Assembly: GCF_026340255.1 (NCBI RefSeq)
Contig: NZ_JAPEPJ010000001.1
Span: forward strand, 2,039,001 to 2,103,000
Length of the DNA stretch: 64,000 nt
Direction of reading: 5' to 3'
Origin: Streptomyces sp. NBC_01408
GTDB lineage: Bacteria > Actinomycetota > Actinomycetes > Streptomycetales > Streptomycetaceae
This document shows positions 51,097 through 60,563 of the stretch, one piece after another. How positions within the stretch are numbered: position 1 is the first letter of the stretch; the number at the start of each line of letters is the position of its first letter. Under the pieces are notes generated by a model that saw only the letters and a program-made list of their open reading frames with translations, did no database searches and was not told the DNA's origin. The position numbers were made by a program, and so were the translations under genes.

Positions 51097-53517
51097 GTGG
51101 TGGAGCAGCTGACGCAGCACGACCCGAGACGGATCGGCCCCTTCGAGGTGCTGGGACGGCTCGGCGCCGGCGGCATGGGGCTGGTCTATCTCGCGCGGTC
51201 CGCGTCCGGACGGCGGGTCGCAATCAAGACGGTGCGCACCGAGCTCGCCGAGGACCAGCTCTTCCGCGTGCGCTTCACGCGCGAGGTGGAGGCGGCGCGC
51301 GCCGTGTCCGGCTTCTACACCGCGGCCGTGGTCGACGCGGACCCGCGGGCGGCCGTGCCGTGGCTGGCCACCGCGTACGTGCCGGCGCCCTCGCTGGAGG
51401 AGATCGTCAACGAGTGCGGGCCCATGCCCGCCCAGGCCGTACGGTGGCTCGCCGCCGGAATCGCCGAGGCCCTGCAGTCCATCCACGGTGCGGGACTGGT
51501 CCACCGCGACCTGAAGCCGTCCAACGTGCTCGTCGTCGAGGACGGCCCGCGCGTGATCGACTTCGGCATCGCCAGCGGGGTCTCCAACACCCGCCTGACC
51601 ATGACCAACGTCGCCGTCGGCACCCCCGCGTACATGTCGCCGGAGCAGGCGAAGGACTCGCGCAGCGTCAAGGGCGCCAGCGATGTCTTCTCGCTCGGCT
51701 CGACGCTGGTGTTCGCCGCGACCGGGCACCCGCCGTACCACGGGGCGAACCCGGTGGAGACGGTGTTCATGCTGCTGCGCGAGGGGCCCAACCTGGAGGG
51801 GCTGCCCGAGGAGCTGCGGCCGCTCATCGAGTCCTGCATGCAGATGGACGCCACCCTGCGGCCCACCCCGGCCGACCTCCAGGCACAGCTGGCCCCGCAC
51901 CTCTTCGAGGGCGGCGACGAGAGCGGCACCGCCTCCGCGTGGCTGCCCGGCCGGGCCGTCGCGATGATCGAGGCCCGCCGCGCGGGGCACCGTACGCCCC
52001 CCGCGCCCGTGGTGCCCGCGCCCGGCCCCGCCTCCGGCGCCGGATCCGGCTCCCGGGGGCCGATCTCCGGGCCCGCCACGCACCGCCGCCAGCGCGGCGT
52101 CGACCCCTGGCTGGACCCCCGTACCGGCCAGGCCGTGCCGCAGCGCCCGATGCACCCGCCGAGGTCCCCCGTGCCCTCCGGCGAACCGGTCCGCCTCGGC
52201 GGCTCCCCGGTCCCGATCGGGCCCGGCCCGCGCGCCGGCTCCGTGGCCCCGGCCGGGCACGCCGCCGCCGACTCGGCGACCGGCTGGGTCCGGCCCCCGG
52301 GCGGCGTGGCCGCCCCGTCCGCCCCCTCCACCGCGGCCCCCGCCACCGGGCCCGCGGTACCCGGCCCGGGCCCCTCCCCGGACAGCGGCCGCTGGCGCCC
52401 GTGGCGCTTCCGCATGTCCAACGAGGTCTGGGGCACCCCCGCCGTCGCCGGGGACCTCCTCTACGTCACCTCCTTCGAGGTGCACGCCCTGGACGTGGCC
52501 AGCGGCCGCCGCCAGTTCAAGACCCGCGACGTCGCCTGGTCCATGGCCGTCTCCGACGGCCGCATCCACGCCTCCGACGGCCCCTCCCTCTACGCGCTCG
52601 ACGCCACCGACGGCACCGAGCGCTGGCGGCTGTCCAGCGACGCCTGGGTGTACGCCCTGCGCGCCGACCGGGGCACCGTCATCACCGCCACGCGCGGCGG
52701 CGGCGTACAGGGCTGGGAGTCCTCGAACGGCCAGAAGCTGTGGGAGCTGACCGGCGCGCAGACCGACTTCGAGACCCCGGAGGCGGCACCCGTCCTGCAC
52801 GACGGCACGGTCTACGTGTGGCAGGACGCGCGGCTGCGCGCCCTGGACGCCCGCACCGGCCGCGAGTCCTGGTCCTACCCGGTCGGCGACGCGGCCTCCT
52901 GCGGGAACGTCCCCGTACGGGTCACCTCCGCCCCCGACGGCAACGTCTACGTCTGCGCCGGCACCCGCGTGCTGTCCGTGGACCGGGCCTCGGGCCGGGT
53001 CCGCTGGCACTTCGAGGCCCCCACCGTGTTCCTCGCGCCCCCGGCCTTCGCCCCCGGCGCCGCGGTGACCGGCGGCGGGGTCTACCTCGCCGACCACCTC
53101 GGCACCGTCTACGCCCTGGACGCCGCCACCGGCAACGACCGCTGGCGCATCGCCACCGAGACCCGGGCCTCCACGGACCCGGTGATTGTGGCCAACGGCA
53201 GCGTCCACCTGGGCTCGGGCAGCGCCCTGTACACGCTCGACGCGGTCACCGGCACCCCGAAGTGGCGGTTCGCCGCGGGCGGCGAGATCACCGGCCAGCC
53301 GGCGGTCGCGGACGGCCGGGTGCACTTCGGCTCGGCGGACCACTGCCTGTACACGCTGGACGCGGCGGGCGGACAGCTCCGCTGGAAGCTGGCCACGGGC
53401 GGCGAGATCACGGGCTCCCCGGTGGCCGAGGCGGGCGTGGTCTACGCGTGCAGCAAGGACCGCTGCGTGTACGCCCTGGACGCGGCGAAGGGGACGGGTA
53501 CCCGTACCGCACAGTGA
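51097..53517 (+). CDS. afsK: Serine/threonine protein kinase AfsK
   Basis: Phosphorylates AfsR and other targets, linking growth and polar tip control to secondary metabolism. The 806-aa protein has an N-terminal kinase domain ([49 protein letters not shown]), a Pro/Ala/Gly-rich linker (~residues 300-440) and C-terminal PQQ/beta-propeller repeats ([40 protein letters not shown]). It matches my recollection of S. coelicolor AfsK throughout. GTG start at 51097 ([16 protein letters not shown]) or 51100, the latter six bases after GGAGG. No membrane helix. Confidence 0.93.
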   Translation: MVEQLTQHDPRRIGPFEVLGRLGAGGMGLVYLARSASGRRVAIKTVRTELAEDQLFRVRFTREVEAARAVSGFYTAAVVDADPRAAVPWLATAYVPAPSLEEIVNECGPMPAQAVRWLAAGIAEALQSIHGAGLVHRDLKPSNVLVVEDGPRVIDFGIASGVSNTRLTMTNVAVGTPAYMSPEQAKDSRSVKGASDVFSLGSTLVFAATGHPPYHGANPVETVFMLLREGPNLEGLPEELRPLIESCMQMDATLRPTPADLQAQLAPHLFEGGDESGTASAWLPGRAVAMIEARRAGHRTPPAPVVPAPGPASGAGSGSRGPISGPATHRRQRGVDPWLDPRTGQAVPQRPMHPPRSPVPSGEPVRLGGSPVPIGPGPRAGSVAPAGHAAADSATGWVRPPGGVAAPSAPSTAAPATGPAVPGPGPSPDSGRWRPWRFRMSNEVWGTPAVAGDLLYVTSFEVHALDVASGRRQFKTRDVAWSMAVSDGRIHASDGPSLYALDATDGTERWRLSSDAWVYALRADRGTVITATRGGGVQGWESSNGQKLWELTGAQTDFETPEAAPVLHDGTVYVWQDARLRALDARTGRESWSYPVGDAASCGNVPVRVTSAPDGNVYVCAGTRVLSVDRASGRVRWHFEAPTVFLAPPAFAPGAAVTGGGVYLADHLGTVYALDAATGNDRWRIATETRASTDPVIVANGSVHLGSGSALYTLDAVTGTPKWRFAAGGEITGQPAVADGRVHFGSADHCLYTLDAAGGQLRWKLATGGEITGSPVAEAGVVYACSKDRCVYALDAAKGTGTRTAQ

Positions 53518-53586
53518 CGCTCCCGGCGCGGCCCGGCAGGCGGTGATCGGCCCCGCCGGGTCGCACACCGGACGGGGAGTGACAGG

Positions 53587-54090
53587 ATGGACCCCATGAG
53601 CAACGTCTACTTCGACATCACCATCAACGGCGAAGACGCCGGCCGTATCGTCTTCAACCTCTTCGACGAGGTCGTCCCGAAGACCACCCAGAACTTCCGC
53701 GAGCTCGCCACCGGCGTGCACGGCTTCGGCTACGCGGGCTCCCCGTTCCACCGCGTCATCCCGCAGTTCATGCTGCAGGGCGGCGACTTCACCAACCAGA
53801 ACGGCACCGGCGGCAAGAGCATCTACGGCGAGAAGTTCGCCGACGAGAACTTCACGCTGAAGCACGACCGCCCGTTCCTGCTGTCGATGGCGAACGCCGG
53901 CCGCAACACCAACGGCTCGCAGTTCTTCATCACCACCATCCCGACCCCGTGGCTCGACGGCAAGCACGTCGTCTTCGGCGAGGTCGTCGAGGGTTCGGAC
54001 CTGGTCACGAAGATCGAGGGCCTCGGCTCCCAGTCCGGCGCCACCAGCGCCAAGATCGCGATCAAGGCCTCGGGCGTCGTCGAGGGCTGA
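53587..54090 (+). CDS. Cyclophilin-type peptidyl-prolyl cis-trans isomerase
   Basis: A 167-aa cytoplasmic cyclophilin catalysing proline isomerisation. Active-site residues are in [20 protein letters not shown] (Arg) and [15 protein letters not shown] (Phe, Gln), with [13 protein letters not shown] (Trp/His region). Starts after GGGGAG; MSNVYF three codons later may be the native start. Single gene, ended by a strong hairpin. Confidence 0.95.
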   Translation: MDPMSNVYFDITINGEDAGRIVFNLFDEVVPKTTQNFRELATGVHGFGYAGSPFHRVIPQFMLQGGDFTNQNGTGGKSIYGEKFADENFTLKHDRPFLLSMANAGRNTNGSQFFITTIPTPWLDGKHVVFGEVVEGSDLVTKIEGLGSQSGATSAKIAIKASGVVEG

Positions 54091-54115
54091 TCCCCGCCCG
54101 CCTGTACGACTGGCC

Positions 54116-54145
54116 GGCCCCGCCCCCTGACAGGGGGCCGGGGCC
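54116..54145 (+). terminator. Terminator after cyclophilin gene
   Basis: GGCCCCGCCCCC pairs with GGGGGCCGGGGCC across TGACA, with one bulged base. Confidence 0.85.
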
Positions 54146-54261
54146 GCCGTCATGCCCGGCGCCGGTGCCCGCGGCCGGAGATGCTGCGCCCGGGGGCGGG
54201 TCCCCGCATGCGGGGACCTGGTAGGGTCCCGCCCGTCGTCTTCGGGGGAAGGGTTCACACC

Positions 54262-54759
54262 ATGGGCATAGGACGCCGTATCCGGTTCACCGCCGTGCTG
54301 GTGACCGTCGTGTTCGCACTGACCGGGTTCTCGTCGAGCGGCGGGAGCAGCGGCGGCAGCAGCGGTGGCAGCAGCGGGAAGAGCAAGAGCAAGAGCAGCA
54401 GCGGGGGCGGGTGCTCCAGCTCCAAGAGCAAGAAGAAGACCCACAGCAGCGGAAGCGGCAGCTCCGCCACTCCCTCGCCGAGCAGTACCGCCCCTCCCGC
54501 GCACGCCGTGGTCGTCACCTGCGCCGGCGCGGGGAAGACGGAGGCCACCCTCAAGGTGACCTCCGACGTGGGCGCGGCACGCACCGTGAGGATCCCGGTG
54601 GTCTTCGAGGACGCGCAGCGCGGCACCCTCGACACCGCCTCCGTGCGGGTCGAGCTCAAGGCGCGCGAGACCAAGACGGTCACCGTCCCGATGACGCTGC
54701 CGGCCAAGGCCGCCGAGGTGAAGAACTGCACGGTGGGCAAGATCGAGAAGGCCTTCTGA
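54262..54759 (+). CDS. Secreted or membrane-bound Ser/Lys-rich protein
   Basis: A 165-aa protein with an N-terminal signal-like segment (RFTAVLVTVVFALTGF), a Gly/Ser/Lys-rich low-complexity linker (~residues 25-70) and a C-terminal beta domain (ATLKVTSDVGAARTVRIPVV, VELKARETKTVTVPM). The end of the signal reads ALTGFSS, close to a lipobox but with Phe where Cys is needed. Start after GGGGGAAGGG. No family recognised; possible adhesion or wall-linked protein. Confidence 0.7.
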   Translation: MGIGRRIRFTAVLVTVVFALTGFSSSGGSSGGSSGGSSGKSKSKSSSGGGCSSSKSKKKTHSSGSGSSATPSPSSTAPPAHAVVVTCAGAGKTEATLKVTSDVGAARTVRIPVVFEDAQRGTLDTASVRVELKARETKTVTVPMTLPAKAAEVKNCTVGKIEKAF

Positions 54760-54769
54760 CGCCGGCACG

Positions 54770-54833
54770 GCGGCAAGGCGGCAGGACGGCAAGGCGGCAG
54801 GACGGCAAGGCGGCAGGACGGCAAGGCGGCAGG
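54770..54833. repeat. 16-bp tandem repeat, four copies
   Basis: The unit ACGGCAAGGCGGCAGG repeats at 54770, 54786, 54802 and 54818 (first base differs in copy one), followed by decayed GCGGC-rich sequence to ~54890. It lies between convergent genes. Confidence 0.95.
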
Positions 54834-54925
54834 ACGGCACGGCGGCGCGGCGGGACAGCGCGGCTCGGCGGCGGTACGGCAGCGAGACCCCGGTGGCCCC
54901 GGTCACCCCGGCCGCGCCGCACGGC

Positions 54926-55702
54926 TCACCGCAGCCTCGGCGCCGGTGCCTCCTTCCGCCCCGTGAACAGCTCCGCCTGCCGCTCCGGCGCCAGGTTCCC
55001 CAGCGCGATCAGCGCCGGGGCCTGGGCCAGGGCCTGCTGGAGTGCGGCCTGCTTGGCCGACCACAGGGCCCGTACGGTGCCCTGCACGGCCTCCGTCGGG
55101 AGGCCGGCCAGCGTCCCGGCGGCGCGCAGGGCCGCCGGGAGCAGCTCCCCGGGGCCGGTCAGCTCGGACACCAGGCCGATCTCGTGGGCCCGGCGCGCCG
55201 AGAGCCGTTCCGCCGTGCCCATCAGGGACATCCGGGCGACCTCGCCGAAGGGCATCCGCTGGGCCATGTAGACGGCCTCGTAGGCGCTGACCATCCCGTA
55301 CGTGGTGTGCGGGTCGAAGAAGGTGGCGGTCTCCGAGGCGATGAGGAAGTCCGCCTCGCCCAGCAGGTAGAAGGCCCCGCCGCAGGCCATGCCGTTGACG
55401 GCGGCGATCACCGGCTTCCACAGGTCGCCCGCCTTGGGGCCGATCGCGACCAGCGGGTCGTCGGCCGAGTAGGGGGAGGCCGGCTGCGGCACCTCCACGC
55501 CCCGGTCGATGCCGGTGCAGAAGGCGGCCGTCCCGGCGCCCGTCAGCACCACCGCCCGCACGTCCGGCTCGAAGCGGAACTCCCGCCACACCTCGGCCAG
55601 TTCGCCCGCCGTCCCCAGGTCGATCGCGTTGTGCCTGCGCTCCCGGTCCAGGGTGACGACCGCGACCCCGGTCGCCTTGTCCCGCTCCACCCGCAGCGTC
55701 AC
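54926..55702 (-). CDS. Enoyl-CoA hydratase/isomerase
   Basis: A 258-aa crotonase-fold protein from GTG (VTLRVERDKATGVAV). Motifs are GAGTAAFCTGIDRG and NGMACGGAFYLLGEAD for the oxyanion hole. Last gene of a thiolase-DUF35-hydratase operon; its GTG overlaps the DUF35 stop (GTGA). Likely acts on an enoyl-CoA or diketone ring intermediate, as EchA-type hydrolases do in steroid CD-ring degradation, inferred from context. Confidence 0.9.
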   Translation of the reverse strand: MTLRVERDKATGVAVVTLDRERRHNAIDLGTAGELAEVWREFRFEPDVRAVVLTGAGTAAFCTGIDRGVEVPQPASPYSADDPLVAIGPKAGDLWKPVIAAVNGMACGGAFYLLGEADFLIASETATFFDPHTTYGMVSAYEAVYMAQRMPFGEVARMSLMGTAERLSARRAHEIGLVSELTGPGELLPAALRAAGTLAGLPTEAVQGTVRALWSAKQAALQQALAQAPALIALGNLAPERQAELFTGRKEAPAPRLR

Positions 55703-56145
55703 GGCTTCTCCAGGATCCAGCGGGGCACGGCCATCCCGTCCGTCTCGGTGAAGACCACCTGGACCCGCGCCCCGATGCGCAGCCGGGCCGGGTCCACCGA
55801 GTCGAGGGGGGCGTCGGCCGAGGACACGAGGTTGCCCGCCAGCCGGATGTGCGGGGCGTCGGCGAGCTCCACGAGGATCACGTTGTACGGGGCATGCGCG
55901 GCGTACGCGGGCAGCAGCGGCGGGTGCGGCCGGACGTAGGACCAGATCCGGCCGCGTCCGCTCATCGGGCGCCACTCGCTGTCGAAGGACTGGCAGTGCG
56001 GGCAGCAGGGGCGGGGCGGGAAGCGCAGCCGGCCGCACGCGGTGCAGGCCTGGACGCGGAGTTCGCCCTGGGTGGCGTACTCCCAGAAGGGGGCGCCGTC
56101 CTCGTCGGGGACGGGTAGCAGCAGCTGGTCGGGAGCGGTGGTCAT
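55699..56145 (-). CDS. DUF35 OB-fold/zinc-ribbon protein
   Basis: A 148-aa acyl-CoA-associated protein with the zinc ribbon CTACGRLRFPPRPCCPHC (~residues 34-51) and an OB-fold (IWSYVRPHPPLLPAYAAHAP). It lies 14 bases after the thiolase gene and overlaps the hydratase gene, so it most likely forms a complex with that thiolase-fold enzyme, as in Ltp2-ChsH2. Confidence 0.88.
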   Translation of the reverse strand: MTTAPDQLLLPVPDEDGAPFWEYATQGELRVQACTACGRLRFPPRPCCPHCQSFDSEWRPMSGRGRIWSYVRPHPPLLPAYAAHAPYNVILVELADAPHIRLAGNLVSSADAPLDSVDPARLRIGARVQVVFTETDGMAVPRWILEKP

Positions 56146-56159
56146 CGGTCCTCGCCTCC

Positions 56160-57317
56160 TCAGGCGCGCAGCAGGATCGCGGACGTCGGGACACCCTCGC
56201 CCGCCGTGACCAGGCAGGTCGCGGCGTCCGGCACCTGGGCGGTGGAGCTGCCGCGCAGCTGCTTGACGCCCTCGTTGATCAGGTTGAAGCCGTGCACGTA
56301 CGCCTCGCTCAGGCCGCCGCCGCCGGTGTTGATGGGGAGCCGGCCGCCCATCTCCAGGGCCCCGCCCTCGGTGAAGGCGGCGCCCTCGCCGCGCCCGCAG
56401 AAGCCGTAGCCCTCCAGCGAGAGCGGGATCAGGGGGGTGAAGGCGTCGTAGATCTGGGCGACGTCCACGTCCTGGGGGCCGAAGTCGGCCTGCTTCCACA
56501 GGTGGCGGGCGGCGGTCCAGGCGGGGCCCGTCAGGGGGTCGTCGTTCCAGTAGTTGACCATGCCGTGGTGCTGGGCGGGCAGACCCTGGGCGACGGAGTG
56601 CACGTACACGGGCTTCTGGCGGCAGTCCCGGGCGCGTTCGGCGGAGACGATCACGCAGGCCAGGGCGCCGTCGGTCTCCAGGCAGTTGTCGAAGAGGCAG
56701 AGCGGGTCGCTGATCATGCGGGAGGTCATGTACATCTCGCGGGTCAGCGGGCGCTCGTACATCATGGCGGCCGGGTTCTCGTTGGCCCGGTTGCGGCAGG
56801 CCATCGCCACGTTGAAGAGGTGGTCGCGGGTGGCCCCGTACTCGTGCATGTAGCGCCGGGCCAGCATGCCGATCTCGTCGGCGGGGCGCAGCAGGCCGAA
56901 GGGGCGGGTCCACTGGCCGGGGGTGGGCAGCTGGACGGCGGTGTTCTTCCACGGGCGGGGGCCCGAGCCGCGCTTGCGCGAGCGCCAGGCGACGCCGACG
57001 GTGGCCTGGCCGGTGGCGACAGCGGCCGCGAGGTGGCCGACGGTGGCGCAGGAACCGCCGCCGCCGTAACCGATCTTGGAGAAGAAGGTGACGTCGCCCG
57101 CGCCGATGGCCTTGGCGACCTCGACCTCGTCGGTCTCCTCCATGGTGTAGGAGGAGAAGGCGTCGACCTCGGACGGTTCGATCCCCGCGTCGGCGAGGGC
57201 CGCCAGGATGGCGCGGCACGCCAGTTCCTTCTCGGACTGCGGTAGCCGTTTGGCAAAGGGGGTCTGACCGATGCCGACTATCGCCGTAGCGTCCTTGAGC
57301 GTTGCCGCCATCGCCAC
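56160..57317 (-). CDS. Thiolase-fold enzyme (Ltp2-type, retro-aldolase/thiolase)
   Basis: A 385-aa thiolase-superfamily protein (DATAIVGIGQTPFAKRLPQ, KIGYGGGGSCATVGHLAAAV, AQIYDAFTPLIPLSLEGYGF, INTGGGGLSEAYVHGFNLIN). It keeps the Tyr (IYDAF) and HGFN motif of Ltp-type enzymes. Start ATG of MAMAATLKD, with ATG four bases apart in frame alternatives. First gene of an operon with DUF35 and enoyl-CoA hydratase, facing away from the FadD3-like gene across operator site 10. Confidence 0.9.
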   Translation of the reverse strand: MAMAATLKDATAIVGIGQTPFAKRLPQSEKELACRAILAALADAGIEPSEVDAFSSYTMEETDEVEVAKAIGAGDVTFFSKIGYGGGGSCATVGHLAAAVATGQATVGVAWRSRKRGSGPRPWKNTAVQLPTPGQWTRPFGLLRPADEIGMLARRYMHEYGATRDHLFNVAMACRNRANENPAAMMYERPLTREMYMTSRMISDPLCLFDNCLETDGALACVIVSAERARDCRQKPVYVHSVAQGLPAQHHGMVNYWNDDPLTGPAWTAARHLWKQADFGPQDVDVAQIYDAFTPLIPLSLEGYGFCGRGEGAAFTEGGALEMGGRLPINTGGGGLSEAYVHGFNLINEGVKQLRGSSTAQVPDAATCLVTAGEGVPTSAILLRA

Positions 57318-57362
57318 CTCCGGGGTGCACCAGTACTGACAGCCGCGAAGGCTACAGCTAAT

Positions 57363-57377
57363 CTGACGGATAGTCAG
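57363..57377. promoter_or_regulatory. Operator site 10, CTGACGGATAGTCAG
   Basis: Perfect palindrome midway between two divergent starts (46 bases to the thiolase, 27 to the FadD3-like gene). Identical to site 1 at 15898. Confidence 0.85.
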
Positions 57378-57403
57378 CTACTGGTACCGGGGAGGGGCGG
57401 ACG

Positions 57404-59122
57404 ATGGGCGAGGACCGACACGGCGCGGGGCACGGCGCGGGGCACGAGGCCGCTTTCGACGACGGCGTTCTCGACGACGGCGTCTTCGGCGACGGCGTCT
57501 TCGACGGCGACGGCGGCGAGGACCCGCGCGGCGACCTGCGCTGGGGCAGCATCGCCGGACTGGTCCGCGAGGCCGCGACGCGCTACGCCGACCACGAAGC
57601 CGTCGTCGACGGCCGCTCCCGGATCAGCTACGCACAGCTCGGCGCACGCGTCGAGCGCGCCGCGGCCGCCTGCATCGCCGCCGGAGTCGAACCGGGCGAC
57701 CGGGTCGCCGTCTGGGCCCCCAACACCCTGGAATGGATCGTCTCCGCCCTCGGAGCCGTCTCGGCGGGCGCGGTCCTCGTCCCCCTCAACACCCGTTTCA
57801 AGGGCGCCGAAGCCGCGTACGTCCTCCAGCGCAGCCGGACCCGGCTGCTCTTCGTCACCGGCACCTTCCTCGGCACCTCCTACGTGGCCTCCCTGCGCCG
57901 CGCCGCCGCCGAAGGCACCGGCACCGGCCCGCTGCCCGCACTGCCGCACCTGGAACAGGTCGTCGTCCTCGCCGACGACGCCCCCGAGTCCTTCCGCACC
58001 TGGAAGGACTTCCTGGCCGGCGGGGACGGCGTACCGGCCGACACGGTCCGCGAACGCGCCGCGTCCATCCCCTCCGACGCCCCCTCCGACATCATCTTCA
58101 CCTCCGGCACCACCGGCAGCCCCAAGGGCGCCGTCATCACCCACGCCCAGTCCCTGCGCTGCTACGACGTGTGGAGCGAGCTCGCCGGACTGCGCGAGGG
58201 CGACCGCTACCTGATCGTGAACCCCTTCTTCCACACCTTCGGCTACAAGGCCGGGATCATCGCCTGCCTGATGCGCGGCGCCACGATGGTCCCGCAGCCC
58301 GTCTTCAACGTGGACACCGTCCTCGCGAACATCGCCGCCGAGCGGATCTCCGTACTCCCCGGACCGCCCACCCTCCACCAGTCGCTCCTCGACCACCCCC
58401 AGCGCGACCACCACGACCTCACCGCCCTGCGCCTGGTCGTCACCGGCGCCGCCGTGGTCCCCCTCCAGCTCGTCGAACGGCTGCGCGGCGAACTGCACAT
58501 CGCCACCGTGCTCACCGCCTACGGACTCTCCGAGGCCAGCGGCATCGTCACGATGTGCCGCCGCGGCGACCCGGCCGAAGTCATCGCCGCCACCTCCGGA
58601 CGGGCCGTCCCCGGCACCGAGGTCCGCGTGGCCGACCGGCACGGGGCCGCCCAGGCCCCCGGCACGGCCGGCGAGGTGTGGGTCCGCGGCCACCACGTCA
58701 TGCGCGGCTACTTCGAGGACCCCGCCGAGACGGCGAAGGCGGTCACCCCCGACGGCTGGCTGCGCACGGGCGACGTCGGGGTCCTCGACGCGGACGGCAA
58801 CCTGCGCATCACCGACCGGATCAAGGACATGTTCATCGTCGGCGGCTTCAACGCCTACCCCGCCGAGATCGAGCAACTCCTCGGCCTGCACCCGGACATC
58901 GCCGACGTAGCCGTGATCGGCGTGGCGGACCCCCGCCTCGGCGAGGTCGGCAAGGCGTACGCGGTCCGCCGCCCCGACTCCACCCTCACCGCCGACGACC
59001 TGATCGCCTGGAGCCGCCGGGAGATGGCCAACTACAAGGTCCCGCGCGCGGTGGAGTTCGTCACGGAACTCCCGCGCAACGCCAGCGGGAAGGTCCTCAA
59101 GCGCGAACTGCGCGCCCGCTGA
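57404..59122 (+). CDS. FadD3-like acyl-CoA synthetase
   Basis: A 572-aa AMP-forming ligase. Motifs are the P-loop IIFTSGTTGSPKGAVIT (~residue 230), YGLSEASG (~370), TGDVGVLDADGNLRITDRIKD (~460) and the C-terminal Lys in PRNASGKVLKRELR. It closely resembles FadD3, which activates the HIP acid of steroid CD-ring breakdown. The N-terminal ~45 residues are an acidic low-complexity tail (DDGVLDDGVFGDGVFDGD) absent from relatives. Start after GGGGAGGGGCGG. Converges on the Uma2 gene with only one base between stops. Confidence 0.9.
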   Translation: MGEDRHGAGHGAGHEAAFDDGVLDDGVFGDGVFDGDGGEDPRGDLRWGSIAGLVREAATRYADHEAVVDGRSRISYAQLGARVERAAAACIAAGVEPGDRVAVWAPNTLEWIVSALGAVSAGAVLVPLNTRFKGAEAAYVLQRSRTRLLFVTGTFLGTSYVASLRRAAAEGTGTGPLPALPHLEQVVVLADDAPESFRTWKDFLAGGDGVPADTVRERAASIPSDAPSDIIFTSGTTGSPKGAVITHAQSLRCYDVWSELAGLREGDRYLIVNPFFHTFGYKAGIIACLMRGATMVPQPVFNVDTVLANIAAERISVLPGPPTLHQSLLDHPQRDHHDLTALRLVVTGAAVVPLQLVERLRGELHIATVLTAYGLSEASGIVTMCRRGDPAEVIAATSGRAVPGTEVRVADRHGAAQAPGTAGEVWVRGHHVMRGYFEDPAETAKAVTPDGWLRTGDVGVLDADGNLRITDRIKDMFIVGGFNAYPAEIEQLLGLHPDIADVAVIGVADPRLGEVGKAYAVRRPDSTLTADDLIAWSRREMANYKVPRAVEFVTELPRNASGKVLKRELRAR

Positions 59123-59123
59123 G

Positions 59124-59696
59124 TCAGGGGACGAGGCTGCCCAGGTCGATGGCTGCGGGGAAGGGCACCGACACCTTCAGCCACTCGCGGTGGATCCCGG
59201 TGGGGACGTACGTCCGGGTGACCGTGTCCAGCTCGTAGACGTGCACGGCGGGCCCGCTTTCCTCGTCCTCGACCCGCCAGAAGTGGGGGATCCCGGCCTG
59301 GGCGTACTTGAAGGGCTTGATGGAGCGGTCACGGTCCGCCGACTCCTCGGACGCCACTTCGATCACCAGGACGACCTCCTCCGGGAGGTAGCGGGTGCGG
59401 TCGGGGTCGTAGGCGACCGACGCGGCCAGGATGTCCGGCTCGGGGCGGCTCCTCTTGTCGAGACGGACGGTCATCTCCCGTTCGATCTCAATGCCGTCGG
59501 GCGCGGCCTGCCGCAGGCCGAAGGCCAGGTTCTGCGCGAGCCGCGAGTGCCAGGACCGCTGCGGGGACACCCTGAAGATCAGGGCTCCCTCAATGAGCTC
59601 GGTGTGCCGGGGGGCCTGGGGCAGGTGGTCCAGGTCGTCCGCTTCCCAGCCGCTCGGGCGGGGTGGGAACATCCACTCGGGAAGTTCGGCTTCCAT
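59124..59696 (-). CDS. Uma2-family (DUF820) nuclease-fold protein
   Basis: A 190-aa PD-(D/E)XK-like protein (RVSPQRSWHSRLAQNLAF, RPEPDILAASVAYDP, VVLVIEVASEESADRD, KYAQAGIPHFWRV). The EPDI and VIEVASEES acidic residues match the family's putative active site. Streptomyces have many such genes; their biological role is not settled. ATG start after weak site. Longer open frames upstream run into repeats and are not used. Confidence 0.85.
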   Translation of the reverse strand: MEAELPEWMFPPRPSGWEADDLDHLPQAPRHTELIEGALIFRVSPQRSWHSRLAQNLAFGLRQAAPDGIEIEREMTVRLDKRSRPEPDILAASVAYDPDRTRYLPEEVVLVIEVASEESADRDRSIKPFKYAQAGIPHFWRVEDEESGPAVHVYELDTVTRTYVPTGIHREWLKVSVPFPAAIDLGSLVP

Positions 59697-59728
59697 GGTG
59701 TCCTCCAGAGGGTGCCCGGCCGGCCTAC

Positions 59729-60463
59729 TCAACCACGCGCTGGCTTGCGGGCCAGGACCAGGCGCCAGCGGGGGGTTCCGTCGTCGCGGCGGCCGAAGTG
59801 CTCCAGGGGGGCGGTCTCCACCGTGAAGCCGGCCGCACGCAGGTCGGAGCGGACCCCGCCCAGCGGGAAGGTCCGGTAGTACATGACGAACGGCGGCCGC
59901 CACACCGCGTTGCGCACCCGCATGGCCGCGTCGAAGCCCGCCACCGCCCACCACACCGGCGAACCCGGCGGGAGCGGCGCACCGATCGGGAAGGCGAAGA
60001 CCCCGCCCGCTCGCAGCGCGGAGTGCACGCCCGCGAAGAGGGCGGGGCGCTCCGCCGGGAGGAAGTGCCCGAAGGCCCCGAAGCTCACCGCCAGGTCGTA
60101 CGAGTCCCCGAGCGCGGGCGGCAGCGCCCGCGCGTCGGCCCGTACGAAGTCCACGCGCGGGTCCGGGTGCGCCTGCGCGGCCTCGGCCAGCATGCCCGCA
60201 CTGAGGTCCACCCCGGTCACCCGCCCCCGGCACAGCCGGCGCAGCATCCCGAGCCCGGCCCCGGTGCCGCAGCAGACGTCCAGCCCGGCGCCGAAGGAAC
60301 CCTCCCGCTGGGCGAGGGTCTCCTCGACGGCGTCGAGCATCCGGTCCGGGGTGCGGAAGGGCGTGTGGTCGAACTTCGGCGCGAGCAGGTCGTAACCGCG
60401 CTCGACCGAGGAGAGGGCCTGCACGGCCAGCTCGCGGACGCCCGGCCCCTGGGAGGTGAACAC
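59729..60463 (-). CDS. Class I SAM-dependent methyltransferase
   Basis: A 244-aa methyltransferase with motif I LDVCCGTGAGLGML (~residue 62), motif II VTGVDLSAGML and the SFGAFGHFL motif. GTG start; GGGAGG lies directly against it, so a start a few codons later is possible. It lies downstream of afsS on the same strand. Substrate unknown; a small-molecule or acyl acceptor is possible. Confidence 0.8.
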   Translation of the reverse strand: MFTSQGPGVRELAVQALSSVERGYDLLAPKFDHTPFRTPDRMLDAVEETLAQREGSFGAGLDVCCGTGAGLGMLRRLCRGRVTGVDLSAGMLAEAAQAHPDPRVDFVRADARALPPALGDSYDLAVSFGAFGHFLPAERPALFAGVHSALRAGGVFAFPIGAPLPPGSPVWWAVAGFDAAMRVRNAVWRPPFVMYYRTFPLGGVRSDLRAAGFTVETAPLEHFGRRDDGTPRWRLVLARKPARG

Positions 60464-60563
60464 CCTCCCACCCTATGTGCCGCCGCCCGCCGCCCACCGT
60501 CCCGTGGACACACGAACGCGGCGGCCGCGGTGGCTCCCCCTCCGGGCCACCGCGACCGCCGTT

